Origin: Datura wrightii
Lineage: Eukaryota > Streptophyta > Magnoliopsida > Solanales > Solanaceae
DNA: 64,000 bases
NCBI GenBank assembly: GCA_035772735.1
Contig: JASDFA010000008.1
Span: forward strand, 9,429,001 to 9,493,000
Direction: 5' to 3'
Below are positions 11,316 to 23,656 of the stretch, piece by piece (within the stretch, counting starts at the first letter, position 1; each line of letters opens with the position of its first letter). A program made the translations under genes and the position numbers. The notes under the pieces were generated by a model, which saw only the letters and a list, made by a program, of their open reading frames with translations, searched no databases and had not been told where the DNA came from.

Positions 11316-12837
11316 TTAGAAAACTAATAACATTACTTATCAAGCCCTTAATTATTGTCCCTCGCACTTAGCATCCTCAGTGTGCGATAACTATCTTTTG
11401 CGGACCTTTTGGATTTCTTTGTTCGTTCAGACTTTTCCAAAAACTATGGGGATCTACAATATTCATAAAGAGCCTCCTAGAGATGAGGTAGAACCCCAGT
11501 TAGGATTCTTGTTATTCTTCCAAGCATCCCCAAACTAGTAAGACATCCTAGAACTACCTTTCCTCTCACGAGTCATGGCAATTATTTTGATGTGTTGTGG
11601 AAGCCAAGTTAATGTAAAACTTACTAAAAAATAATTAAATTGTATACCTTAAACTGATTAAATATGTTTTGTCGTGTTCACAACAGAATTTCACCTTTGA
11701 TGGATAAGGTTAATCATAAAGCTTTCCAATGTCTCCTTAAGAGCATATGTGCTCTCTTTTTCTGGACAGAAGCTGCAATAAGAAAATAAAATTTTCATAT
11801 CATAAAGAATTAAGGAAATAAAAAAAAGCATAATAAATCAGTTATGAAAAACTAACTTACAAGCTCCATTAGGCTCGATCACCACCCAACCAAGACTCTC
11901 TCTCTATCCCAAATTGTAGTTCGCCAGTTGTAGGTGCAGGTGCATCATGTGTTGGTGCTAGTGTTGGTGCTGGTGCTAAAACTCTACAAGATGTCAATTG
12001 TAGAGTGGATGTCTATAAGTATGACTTAGAGTTGGCATCTCTTAGTCCCAAACTAAATAGGTAGGAATATGAACTACCTAGGGAAGGAGTAGCTGATGTG
12101 GATGGAGAGCAACCACATGGTGGATGCATAGCTTGTGTAGGCATAAAATTAGAATGGGTTTGGGGATGCCCAGTATTCTAGAGGACATAAGTCATGGAGA
12201 AGAGTGCATCTGAGGAGTTTGTGAAAGGGGACTAGAAGCATCGATAGGATCTACAAGCCTCCTAGTTGTTTGATGCGTCCGAACGCACGCGCAAGCCCTC
12301 ATAATATTGTACCCATAAGGACTTTTCGATTAAATATTTAATAAATTAAACTAATGTTAATTATATATTCAAGTGATAAAATGTAAAGATATTATTTTGA
12401 ATGAACTAAATAAAAATAAAAGAAAATAACTAATGAACAATTAACCTGATAAAAAGCAAATTTTTACGTAAGCAATAAGATGAAATCGATCTAGGGGTAT
12501 GGATTCATTCGCAATCATGTTGAATAATCATTTGAACTAACTTTAATATTTATCGGGTTATTAGTTGTAGATTGATATTACTTTGTTGAATCTTTCCAAT
12601 AACTCTAAAACTACTCGATTATCTCGAATGCCCATATTTCTATGGTTGTACGATAATAGTGAAGAGCATGTAAGATTTCGTCTCCATCATCTAAGCAAGG
12701 CTAGAGGGTATGTTTTAATCCTCATTAGGGATCAATCTCCTTTTCCAACTATTTATTCTTATTAAGCTCACAATTCTCTATTTTGAGTTCAATTAATGAA
12801 CCATAGATAATGTTCAACTATTTCTTCAAATAATCCA
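11316..12837 (-). other. Unassigned region, possible En/Spm-type transposase remnant
   Basis: No clear gene. Minus-strand pieces between about 12270 and 11870 give LVDPIDASSPLSQTP, a serine/proline/alanine-rich stretch including APAPTLAPTHDAPAPT, and GGDRA. This loosely recalls the N-terminal part of plant En/Spm (CACTA) transposase proteins, but stops interrupt it and no CACTA ends are visible. A ggtgct hexamer repeat lies near 11955-11980. The rest (12280-12837) is AT-rich with nothing recognisable. Confidence 0.25.
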
Positions 12838-14130
12838 TTGTAGGACTGGCTCACCCGAAAATCGAAACTCTACCATATGGGTTCTATAATTCCCTATGGC
12901 ATAACATGTAGGAAACCAATCCATAACAAAGATAACATCAAAATAAGTCATGTCTAACTCTACTAAATAAACTGAGGTTACTTTCTGAAGGACTATGACA
13001 GGGAAATTTCTGTATACCCGTCGAGTATAACTAAGTCACCAACTGGAGTAGAGGCTGAGAAGGATTCTGATAGGATCTCGGGACTTACTCTGAAACTAAT
13101 ATCAACATAAGGAGTCACAAAAGATAAAGTATCCCCTGCATGTTACAATGCATACATATCAAGATGAAATACTCGGAACATACTAGTGACAACATCTGGG
13201 GAGACCTCATTCTTCTGACGAGATGAGAGGGCATAAAATTTGTTCTGAAACTAACCACCACCTACACTAGAGGATGTATAGTGGAGCTGTTGAATTGGTG
13301 GCTGGGTCATAGCCTCACTATGGCCTTTTATGGCTAAAGGGCAGTCTCTGCAGATGTTTGGGCTTCCCATACCCAAAACACGCACCTGACCTTTCTAGGC
13401 ACTCTCTGGGATACTTGTTGCCACACTTACCACAAACTGGCACACTAGGCTCTCTTGACCTACTCCCCTACCCTCTGGAGCTGGATGTCCTTCCTCACTG
13501 ATCACGCCTAGATCTGGATGGCACACTGGCTGATGATGGCACTAGGGCTGATGGTCTTTGGTGGGACTGCCAACGATGTTTGCCACTGGACCTTGCTAGG
13601 ATAACCCAAATCTTCCTATCCTAGCCCTCTTGCCCTCTCTCTTCTTTTCGTTCATCTGATCCGCCTCTCTCTACTGTGCATATATAACCAACCGAGAGAA
13701 GTCTAGGTCACTGTCCAATATTACAATCCTGCATTACTTGACCGATGCTTCTAATACTCCATACATAAATTTGTTCTTACGAGATCTCTGATCTACAACC
13801 ATCTCCGGTGCATACATTGATAGCTGGGTGAACTCCGAGGCGTACTTTTGCACAATCATATTGTTCAGCCTCAAGTTGACGAACTCCGCCGCCTTTGCCT
13901 CACTTAACTCCATAGGTAAGAATCTTTCTAAGAATGCTCTCATAAACTCATCCCAACATACAGGTTGGTGCCTACTACTCTATCATCCTTCCATTAATGG
14001 TACACAATATAAGCAACCCCTTTCAGCTGATAGGAGGCTAAGTCTGCACACTCTTCTCTCGTCACCCATATAATATAGGTAACCTTCTATATCTCCTCAA
14101 GAAACTCATTCGATTCCTCTTCCCTTTTTG
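12838..14130 (-). pseudogene. Chromovirus gag (C-terminal part) and protease, element III
   Basis: Minus-strand translation gives the Gag core (FLERFLPMELSEAKAAEFVN at about 13930-13870, then ASEFTQLSMYAPEMV), a degenerate zinc knuckle near 13360 (CFGYGKPKHL, second cysteine lost), and the protease region FYALSSRQKNEVSPDVVTSM followed by a diverged active site (GDTLSFVTPY, catalytic Asp-Ser/Pro-Gly not intact) down to 12838. RT, RNase H, integrase and the 3' LTR are missing to the left. The gag continues on the far side of element II at 32776; reading across one copy of the ttttg duplication restores colinearity. Confidence 0.8.
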
Positions 14131-15992
14131 TGTTATACCCCAAAAACGCCAAGATCAGACCCGGGAGTCGAAATGGAGAAAATAGGATTTTATGCACCAG
14201 GTCACAGAACGAGTCATCCAGTGACCCATCAGGATGACCATGAGTCGTTAAGTGACTCATGGTGAGGATCTTTGACTTGTTTTGAAATGTTAAAGTAGGG
14301 GTGACCACGAGTTGTCGTAAGCCCCACAAGTCGTTAGTTCACCCGAAATCAAGGATAGCTGAAGAAAGAGAAAGTATGGGGAAGTGCATTTAACGGGTCC
14401 TCACTACGGCTTTTTGGGAAGCACCACGAGTCGTTATGTCGCCCATGGTGACCCTCAGATGGTTTTCTAAAGTGAGGACGACGGGAGGTGACCACGAGTC
14501 ATGGTCACCAATATCGATTCATCATGTGCCTCGTGGTGACAATCTAGGTGAATTGTCCAATGGAAGAAATGGACGCAGACCACGAATCGTACCTTGTGAT
14601 AACGACTCGTCCAGTCCCTCGTTGGGACTAGCAGTCAACTTTTCTCTGAGAATTTAGTAAGGACTTTTCCGTAATTCCTATGATCCTAAGGCCCAAACTA
14701 CAATGTTTTAAGCTATGAATAGTGAGTTTTAAGAAGGGTAAGTTCATTCTAAAGCTATTCCTATTCATGCATGCAAGTTAGAAGTCAAGAGAAGTGATAA
14801 AGCTTAATTTCTTTCAAGTTCTTCTCAATTCTTTCCTTGAGAAATCAGAGAAGTTGTAAAATCAAATTCTCTCAGGTATGTAGGGTTACGAATGTTAGTT
14901 CACACCCATTACAAATTTCTCTCTAATTAATGAAATTCTATTGATAATTTTATGGGTTTTATCACAATTCTTATGAAATCATTATGATCTATCTATGGGT
15001 TAATATCCTTCATGTATCAATGCACATTTGATGAATCATGGAAAGATTTTATGACTATTTCAATTTTAAACTTATGGATTTAAATTTCTACAAACTATGC
15101 CAAATTATGCATGTACTTATGAAAAGTTAAGTTATGATTTCGCTATGATCTTGATCTAGATTTTCCCAACTATGATATTTGCATTATGATATGGTTTCTC
15201 TCAAATACTTCTCATGGATTTATGAGATATCAAGTATATACATGTTTTACAAGTATGCATGAACCTCATGATTTACGGATTTATGATTTTGGCTGACTCA
15301 CGGGCCTTACTTTCATGTCTAGTTCACGTATTTCAGGCATGCTTATGATTATCATGATTTCAACTAGCCTATGAATCTCATATATATTATTCTATGAGCA
15401 CTATATATGTTTTGAGAGTAGTATTTAACACCGAGTAGACCTGGGGTCTAAGCACGCCTTGAGTCCCAAAATTACACAACAACGTAGCCATGATGAGACC
15501 ACAATGATACTATCCTCTTGCCAAAATGGGCCCTTGTTGTGATATCACACCTCTTTCATGGTTCTACCCTAGGTAAGGTATGAACACCCACCCAACTAGG
15601 GGGTTATAGGTTGGGCTCTATGTGTGCTGATATGGGGTATGTTAGTTATAAGAATCTCCCACTGTTCCTCAAGATTTATGTGTGGTTATGATTACATACT
15701 TTGGCTCAAGTCAAGTTTAAGAAAGATTTTCTCTTATGGTTGTGATTATGAATGATTTATGAATATTTTGAAAACCTTGAGCCTTACGTTTGCATTATGA
15801 TATTTATGTTACGATCATGTTGTCCTACTCTTATGAACTTTTATGTATTTTAATTGTCCGTTTTACTTACCTTGCATACTTGGTACATTCCACATACTGA
15901 CCGCATACTCTATTTTGTATCGTCTCATATTACAGGTCCGGGGGGTCTTTCTCAACAACATCCTTATCCCCTGCTTTCCCGCTCAGACTTGT
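14131..15992 (+). repeat. 5' LTR of element II, first part
   Basis: Starts TGTTATACCCC and is colinear with 30615 onward. It contains U3 palindromes (cacgagtcgttatg near 14410; acgaatcgt and acgactcgt near 14585-14615), the gaatttagtaag block near 14650, and the gtacattccacatactgac block near 15885. The 3' remainder is at 26222-26576. Confidence 0.92.
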
Positions 15993-16059
15993 TGTTATAC
16001 CTCGAGAATTCAAGAATCGGACCCAGAAGTTGAAATGGAGAAAAACTAGAAAATCTTGT

Positions 16060-16500
16060 AGCAGTTGCAGAACGAGTCACTGAATGACTCATGAGAAGAC
16101 CCCACGAGTCGTCAAGTGACCCATAAGAAGGGATGGAGTCATCAAGGGATCGAAGTCCCCACGAGTGAATCTACGACTCGTGGTCAGCCACCACGAGTCA
16201 TCATGGCAATCGTGGGGCGTAGTTGGAATGTTAAAGGAGGATTTATCCAGTGTTCTTAACGGATGGGACCCCACAAGCCGTGGTCATTCCCAACGACTCG
16301 TGAGGAGAATCTTGAGCAAGCATATGGATTATTATTGGGAATTAAGGTAGTGTACTTGACGGAAGGTGACCACGAGTCGTGGTCTCGAGGCATGAGTCGT
16401 CCTCTTCCCCCTTACGAGCCCCAACAGATCAGTTGACCAGTGTACTTTATAGGCAACTCGACGAGTCGTTGCCCATCTTGACGAATCATTAGGTCACCCG
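16060..16500. promoter_or_regulatory. U3 array of ACGAGTCGT palindromes (element I)
   Basis: Exact or near-exact copies include acgactcgt at 16173-16181 and 16293-16301, and acgagtcgt at about 16105, 16372 and 16461, often extended to ccacgagtcgtggtc. About a dozen variants lie within 440 bp. The array ends just before the conserved gaatttagtaaggatcttt segment. The equivalent in the 3' LTR is about 23735-24150. Confidence 0.65.
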
Positions 16501-17288
16501 TTAGGATCACCTGACAGTATTTTCCTGTGAATTTAGTAAGGATCTTTGCATAATTTCTATGTTCTAAAGAGCCTATAGTACGTCGTTTTAAGATCGTAAT
16601 AGAGGATTTTTAGCTGAGACAAACCCATCTTAGGCCATTGTTTTCATGCATAGAAGGTTGGGGGTTTGAGGAGAAGAATCAAGTTGAATTCTCAAGGTTT
16701 CCAATTGGAATCTAAACAGGGCTATTAGGGAGAGCTAGGATTCTTCAATCCTAGGTATGTAAGGCTATGAGTGGGTGCTTTCTTCCACATCCATGCCCAT
16801 TCCCTATCAAAATGTGATTAAATTTTCTATGATTAAGTATGGGGTTCTTCCCAATTACGTGATTCTTCAACCTCCATATATGGGTATGATTAGATTGTAT
16901 TTACATTGTTGATTTATGAAGCTTGGGCGGATTCTAACTCATTTTCCCTTATAAAATTGTTTTTCTTTAATTTGAATCTAAAACGCCCATGGGTGAGGAG
17001 TTCACAAAGGAAGAGATTCTTGATAAATGAGTGATGATGATGAAGTTGTTGATAAATAGCATGTTTCTAAAAGTACCCATGACTATGGTGATGTTTTCAA
17101 AATGAATTGATTAGTTTAAGTATGATAAAGCTTTGGGTGATGCCCATATGTTGATTTAATGTGATGAACTTCCCGACATAAGCTTACCTCATAGGTTGAA
17201 GTGAATTTTCATCAATTATTATTATTTAAATTCTAGCTTGTGCTATGGTCAAAGTAAAGCCTTCTCTATGCGTAAATCCTTAATTGTT

Positions 17289-17557
17289 ATGCATGTTATT
17301 GTCGATCTTTGTCAAGGACATTGTTAAACTTCATTTCATGTGATATTGAGTCTAAGCATGATTTCATTCTAAGCTTTGTTGAAATGACATTGTTGAGCTT
17401 CATCTTTATATGATGGCTAGTGTATGCATGATTTCATAATGTGCTTTGTTAATGGACAATATTGAGCTTCGTTTCACACGATGTTGATTCTATGCATGGT
17501 TTTATGTTGAGCTTTGTCACTAGAATATGTTGAGCTTCGTATTTATATGATGTAAGA
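17289..17557 (+). repeat. Tandem repeat, four units of 65-70 bp, in LTR I
   Basis: Units start at 17289, 17354, 17424 and 17492. Each begins with a form of atgcatg and contains gagcttcgt or cttcatttca followed by atatgatg. The same array is present in the partner LTR at about 24948-25217, so it predates insertion. Confidence 0.8.
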
Positions 17558-18567
17558 ATTGCATGTTTTGGGAGAAGAGTCTAGCACCAAGCGAGCTAAG
17601 GTTGAATAACCCTATGCCCCAGAACTACTCGCCAACACAGGTTGATTCTATTATATTATTGGGACCTCCCTTGTGATCTATCCCCGACCCAAATGGCCCC
17701 TTTCAGCTTGATATTGATATCATTATATCTTCCCTAGCCTTGGCAAGGTTTTTGATGGCTCTGCCCACTTTATTGTAATAGTCGGGACCACGTAAGCTCT
17801 ATCGTGGTATGTCGGTTAAGTGAGGAGTCTCCCACTTTATATATCATTCGAATTTGCATATCCATTACTCATGATAATTATCTTATGCATGCATGTTTAG
17901 GAAGCAAGGTTTGACTCATTGATCAACTTTTGATATAAATGTTATGTTTTATCTTTGAGTCATTCCAGTCAGTTATGAGGTTCTGAAGCAATGCATGAAC
18001 TCGTTATGATAAGAGTATAATTCCAGAATGAATGCATGTACTCTTCTACTTACTCTTAAAAGCTTGTTATATGTATGAATGGTTTTCAATGATTTATGTT
18101 ATAAAAGCGGTTTTACTTACCTTGAATACTCGGTACATTCCACATACTGACCCCATACCTTTTATGCTGCATCATTTCATTATGCAGGACCCGGTTCTCA
18201 AGTCCAGCCCCGTTCGTAGTCTCTTATTAAAGACAGTACCTACTTTGTTGGTGAATCCTCTTCTTTCGAGGACTAGACTTCCAGTTATCTTGGTTCTATT
18301 TTCAGTTTCAGTATTATTGAGCTAGTTGGGGGCATTGTTCCATATGCTCATCCAGATTAGAGGATTGTAAGACTTAGACATGTTTTCAGCTTCAGATGTT
18401 TATTTTGTCATTATGTTAAGTTAGACTTCCGCTAGGTTTATAATTATGTTTTCTTCATGTTTATTGAATGAGTTAGTGAGTTCTTATGCCATGGGTCGAC
18501 TTTGGGTCTCTCGGGGTCCCTTATCCCGCGTCTACGATCTGGGTCTGCGCTCAGGTCATGACAAACA

Positions 18568-18580
18568 TGGTATCAGAGCC
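18568..18580 (+). other. Primer-binding site, initiator tRNA-Met (element I)
   Basis: TGGTATCAGAGCC, complementary to the 3' end of plant initiator tRNA-Met, four bases after the LTR end. It is the standard minus-strand DNA primer site of Tekay and related plant Ty3/gypsy elements. Confidence 0.93.
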
Positions 18581-18773
18581 ATAGGTTTGAAGTGTAATAG
18601 GGAGTCGGAAACTCATGTTAAGTAGAGTCTTTTTCATGAGTGTGAAGTGCGCCACACTTATTATGAAGAGGCTACAAAACATTCTAGGAAATGTTCCTAT
18701 CTTTCATGATCTTTGTCGTGCGATGGAGAGTCTTTCTATACCTCTAATTCATTCTATTCACGATTGTAGAATC

Positions 18774-19990
18774 ATGGCCCCTCAAAGGATGAATGGGAGG
18801 AGGAATGGAGATAGTGAAGGCCACGAGGATGGCATGGGCCGTGGGCATCAGCAGGCCCCACTAGTTCAGGAGCCTCTAGCGCCGGAGCCAGCCGCCCACA
18901 CTGAGTTTTGGGCCGCTATCCAGATTCTTGCGCAGGCCTTGACCGCTTAGTTCAATCAGCAAGTTGTTGCGCATGTTCCGCAAAATGGCATTGCAGCGGC
19001 GGTTCGAGTCAAGGACTTCTTGAGGATGAACTTGCCGAAGTTACTTGGGTGCAAGGTAAATGAGGACCCACATGAGTTCGTGGATGAGGTTATCAAGATC
19101 ACCCAGTTCATGGGGGTGAGTAGTGTTGAGTGCGCAGAGTTGGCCTCCTACCAATTGAAGGGGGTTGCACATATCTGGTTCCGTCAATGGAAGGATAGCA
19201 GGGTCGTTGGAGTAGGTTCTGTCACTTGGGAAGAGTTCCATATTGCATTCCTAGATCGATTCTTCCCTCCGGAGATTAGGGAGATAAAGGCAGCTGAGTT
19301 CGTAAATCTGAAGCAAGGGAGGATGACAGTATTAGAGTGTTCCCTTGAGTTCACCACCTATCGAAGTATGCTCCTGAGTTAGTGGCTGATTAGAGGGCAC
19401 GAGTGAGCAGGTTCGTGCATGGGATAGCAGGTTACTTAGATAAGGAATGCAGGATTGACTCCATCAGGACATGGACTTTCCTCGGATGGTGTTGTATGCA
19501 CAATAGATTGAGGCAGCACATGAGAGAGAGAAAGAGGCCAAGAGGGCCCGGACTGAGGACCACCAATTCTCTCAGCAGAGGACCGGTGGTGGACACCGAC
19601 AGCAGACCCACAAAAGATCATCAACCCTAGCATCTTCGGTGCTGAGTGTGCCATCTAGGCCCAGACATGATAAGAGAGGGTGAGCATCAGGATCGAGGGG
19701 TCAGAGCAGCAGGCCCGTAGAATCAGGTGTTCCAGCTTGTCGCAGATGTGGCTGAGGGCAAACAGGCTAGTGCTTCGAAATATTGGGTGCGTGTTTCGAG
19801 TGCGGACAACTCGGACTCATGCTTAGAGACTTTCCATTAGCGATACAGGATCAATTTGGGGGCTATGGCCCACCCCCTCGCTTAGTAGCCCCACCACCTT
19901 GCTCAGCACATCAAGGGATATCTACCAGTGCAGCTGGCGATCAGCGCCAAAACATATTCTATGCCCTAGCATCCCGTCAGGAGTAAGAGG
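18774..19990 (+). pseudogene. Chromovirus gag pseudogene, element I
   Basis: ATG at 18774 opens MAPQRMNGRRNG, the usual start of this Gag group. An in-frame TAG at 18948, at a probable former CAG codon, breaks it, but the same frame continues through the Gag core (LDRFFPPEIREIKAAEFVNL near 19250-19310). A frameshift near 19380 follows. The zinc knuckle near 19790 reads CFECGQLGLMLRDF, so the histidine and last cysteine of CCHC are replaced and RNA binding is probably lost. Gag would form the capsid-like particle and package RNA. There are at least two stops and two frame changes. Confidence 0.88.
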
Positions 19991-20001
19991 TCTCCCTAGA
20001 A

Positions 20002-21800
20002 GTGGTTACTGGTATGTTACAAGTCTTCCATGTTGTTTTTTATGCTCTATTAGATCCAGGTGCCAGCTTGTCCTTTGTGACACCTTATGCAGCTAGTAGT
20101 TTCGGAGTCAATCCTGATGTCTTGTCAGAATCCTTCTCGGTTTCTACTCCAGTAAGTGACTCAATTATAGCTAGAAGGGTGTATATAAATTGCTCGGTCT
20201 GGGTTCTCCATAAGGTCACCTCAGTAGATCTGATCGAGATAGCCATGACCGATTTTGATATTATTCTCTACATGGATTGGTTATATGCTTGTTATGCTTC
20301 CATTAATTGCAGAACCTGGTTAGTAGAGTTTAGATTCTTGGGTGAGCCAGTCTTAGGACGGAAGGGTAGTTCAGTTGTGCCTGTAGGTCGCTTGGTTTCC
20401 TACTTCAAGGCCAGAAAGATGATTTCTAAGGGTTTCATGTATCATTTGGTTAGGGTCAAGTATGTTGAGTTCGAGACCCCGACTATCCAGTCAGTTCCAA
20501 TAGTACGTGAGTATCCATAGGTCTTTCCTGATGATTTTCCAGGTATCCATCCTGAGGGGGAGATTGATTTCAGTATTGACCTTCTACCCAATACGCAGCC
20601 TATATCTATTCCTCCCTATAGGATGGCTCCAACCGAGCTAGCAAAGTTGAAGGATCGGTTAAAGGATTTGCTAGATAAGGGTTTCATTAGACCGAGCCAG
20701 TCTCCATGGGGCGCACCAATATTATTTGTTCGGAAGAAAGATGGTTCCCTTCGTATGTGCATTGATTATCGAAAGTTAAACAAAGTCACTGTCAAGAACA
20801 GGTACCCCTTACACAGGATTGATGATTTGTTTGATCAGATATAGGGTGCTAAGTGTTTCTCGAAGATAGATCTAAGATTTGGGTATCATTAGCTCAGGGT
20901 TTGGGAGAGTGATATCCCAAAGAATACATTCAGGACAGGGTATGGTCATTACGAGTTTGTAGTTATGTATTTTGGTCTGATGAATGCTCCTGTAGCTTTT
21001 ATGGACCTGATGAATAGGGTGTTCAATCCATATTTGGACATGTTCATGATCGTGTTCATTGATGACATCTTAATGTACTCTCGGACCAAGGAGGAGCATG
21101 CCGCTCAGCCGAGAGTAGTGCTTCAGACCCTCAAGGACTGCCAATTGTATTCAAAGTTCAGTAAGTGTGAGTTTTGGTTGGAATCCGTGGCATTCTTGGG
21201 CCATGTGGTGTCTAGCGAAGGCATAAAAGTAGACTTGCAGAAAATTAAGGTGGTGAAGAATTGGCCCAGGCCGATGAATCCTTCGGATATTCGGAGTTTC
21301 TTGGGCTTAGCTGGCTACTATCGGAGGTTTGTGGAGGGTTTCTCATCCATTGAATCGCCCTTGACTAAGTTGACTCAGAAGAAGGTGAAGTTTCAATGGT
21401 TGGAGGCTTGTGAGAAAAGCTTCCAAGAGTTGAAAACTCAACTTACTTCAGCACCAGTTTTGACCCTACACAAGGGTACCGATGGGTTCGTGGTGTATTA
21501 TGATGCTTCTAGAGTTAGACTTGGGTGTGTGTTGATGAAGTGAGAAAGGGTGATAACCTATGCCTCTCGACAACTGAAAGTACATGAAAAGAATTACCCA
21601 ACCCATGATCTAGAATTGGCTGCAGTGGTGTTCGCATTGAAGATATGGTGGAATTACTTGTATGGGGTCCACCTGAATGTATTTACGGAACACAAGAGCT
21701 TGTAATATGTGTTCACACAGAAGGATCTAAATCTTCGCAAAGGAGGTGGTTGGACTTACTTAAGGATTATGACATGAGTGTCCTTTACCACCCGGGCAAG
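20002..21800 (+). pseudogene. Protease, reverse transcriptase and RNase H of element I (broken pol)
   Basis: The protease carries LLDPGASLSF near 20047-20077 (active-site Asp in DPGA form). A stop at about 20518 separates it from RT, which has KLKDRLKDLLDKGFIRPSQS (near 20640), the FVRKKDGSLRMCIDYRKLN block, stops near 20842 and 20890, and the catalytic box FIDD at 21055-21066 in place of YxDD. The connection LGLAGYYRRFVEGFSSI is near 21305-21355. RNase H shows VVYYDASRVRLG near 21490, then TGA at 21541 and a frame change. Order and spacing are those of a normal chromovirus pol, but the frame is not continuous. Confidence 0.92.
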
Positions 21801-23394
21801 GCTAATGTGGTTGCGAATGCGCTCGGTAGGTTCTCATTTGAGAGAGTGTCCCCTATGGATGAGGGGAAAAAGGAATTGGTGAAAGATGTTCACTGGCTTG
21901 CAAGGCTGGGTGTTAGATTGATTGACTCGACTGATGGCAGTGTTGTGGTGCATAACGGGTCGGAATCGCCCTTGGTAGTTGATGATAAATCCAGGCGAGA
22001 TGATGATCCAATATTGAGGAAGCTAAAGGAGGCGATGCAGAGTCAGAAAGTGGAGGTTTTCTCCCAAGGGGGAGATGGTGTGCTGCGATACCAGGGTCGA
22101 CTATGTGTTTCGGCTGTCGACAATTTGAGAATTTGGATATTACATGAGGCACATGGTACCAGATATTCTATTCATCCAGGATCCATGAAAATGTATCGAG
22201 ATTTGCGAGAAATCTATTAGTGGGATAGGTTGAAGAAGGATATTGTCGAGTTCTTAGCAAAATGTCCTAACTGTCAACAAGTGAAGGTCGAGCACCAAAG
22301 AGCTAGAGGCATACTTTAGGATATTACTTTTCCCACTTGGAAGTTGGATGAAATCAATATGGACTTCATTACAGGTCTAGCTCGTACTCGTCGACAATAC
22401 GACTCCATTCGGATGGTGGTAAACAGGTTGACCAAGGCTGCACATTTCCTACATGTCAAGACCACAGATTCAGCAGATGATTATGCTAAGCTATATATTT
22501 GGGAATTGGTTCGGCTTCATGGAGTGCCCTTATCTATTATTTTGGACTGAGGTACTCATTTTACTTCTCAATTCTGGTGTTCGTTTCAAAAGGGGCTTGG
22601 GACTCAGGTTAAGCTAAGCACAACTTTTCATCCTAAAATGGATGGCGAAGCAAAGTGGACATGTGTTGTTGAGGATATGTCGAGGGCATATGTTATGGAT
22701 TTTAAAGGTAGTTTGGATGATCATTTTCCCTTGATCGAGTTTGCTTATAGTAATAGTTACCACTCTAGTATCCATATTACACCGTTCGAGGCTCTTTACG
22801 GGTAAAGGTGCAGATCTCCCATCGGATGAATCGAGATTGGTGAGGCAGCTATGGTAGGACCAGATTAAGTTCATGAGGCGATGGTGAAGGTTCAATTGAT
22901 AAGGGACTAGTTGAAAACCGTGCGGAGTCATCAGAAATCCTATGTTGATGTGAGGAGAAGAGAATTGGAGTTTGGTGTAGACAACTGGGTGTATCTAAAG
23001 GTATCTCCCATGAACGGAGTCATGCGGTTCAGAAAGAAAGGTAAACTCAGTCCCTGCTGTGTAGGCCCCTACCGGGTTGTGAGAAGAGTTGGTAAGGTGG
23101 TGTATGAGTTGGACATGCCTTCAGAATTAGCTTTAGTTCATCCCGTGTTCCATGTATCGCTTTTGAAGAAGTACTTGGGAGATCCAGCCTTGGTGGTTCC
23201 GGTAGACAGCATTGGTACGAAAGACAACCTTAGTTATGAAGGAATTCCGGTTGAAATTTTTGATCAACAAGTTCGAAGGCTGAGGAACAAAGAGGTAGCT
23301 TCGGTTAAGGTTTTATGGAGGAATCAGGAAGTGAAGGGAGCTGTGGGAGGCCGAAGCGGACATGATGGCTAGATATCCACATTTGTTCTGTATC
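21801..23394 (+). pseudogene. Integrase with C-terminal chromodomain, element I (broken)
   Basis: The zinc-binding N-terminal domain ends in CPNC near 22262. The catalytic core has the first Asp in MDFITGL (near 22360) and the second in ILD followed by a stop (22548). The expected Glu of the DDE triad is Lys (motif DGEAKWT near 22640). The GPY/F-type region reads VGPYRVVRRVGKVVYELDMP near 23065-23120. The chromodomain starts near LSYEGIPVEIFD (23231) and is shifted by a small deletion near 23345. Chromodomain integrases direct insertion to heterochromatin, in keeping with the nest seen here. At least five stops. Confidence 0.9.
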
Positions 23395-23640
23395 GGCTTA
23401 GTTCCGACTTGACGTATTAGCTTTTTCCCTAATTCTCTAATCAGTTCCCATGTTCAGTTCATGTGCGCAAGTTTGAATTATGTTATGATAAATGTATGTG
23501 ATGCCTGAACTTAGTTAAGCTATGTGGTTCTTTTCAGAGCTAGTCATTCCGTGAAATTTAGGTTAAAATAATCAGTATTGGAGTATGATAATTGCTTCTT
23601 TCTGTTTCCTGCCTGTTTCTAACATTCGAGGATGAATGCT

Positions 23641-23653
23641 CCCAAGGGGGAGA
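23641..23653 (+). other. Polypurine tract of element I
   Basis: CCCAAGGGGGAGA, three bases before the 3' LTR. The same tract precedes LTR II (30599), and its complement precedes the LTRs of the minus-strand elements. It primes plus-strand DNA synthesis. Confidence 0.9.
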
Positions 23654-23656
23654 TAT

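Larger units (their letters stand above)
15993..18563 (+). repeat. 5' LTR of element I (2571 bp)
   Basis: Begins TGTTATACCTCGAG and ends CTCAGGTCATGACA, directly before the primer site. It holds the palindrome-rich U3 (16060-16500), a 65-70 bp tandem repeat (17289-17557), and the conserved gtacattccacatactgac block near 18130. Its partner is 23657-26221. Confidence 0.94.

Noticed and set aside
16060..16500. Palindromes as transcription terminators
   Set aside because: Imperfect, closely packed, without T-runs, and upstream of the promoter region in eukaryotic LTRs; a bacterial-type terminator reading makes no sense here.
18032..18325. 97-codon frame with hydrophobic segments
   Set aside because: Lies wholly inside LTR I and crosses the conserved non-coding block; the partner LTR does not keep it open.
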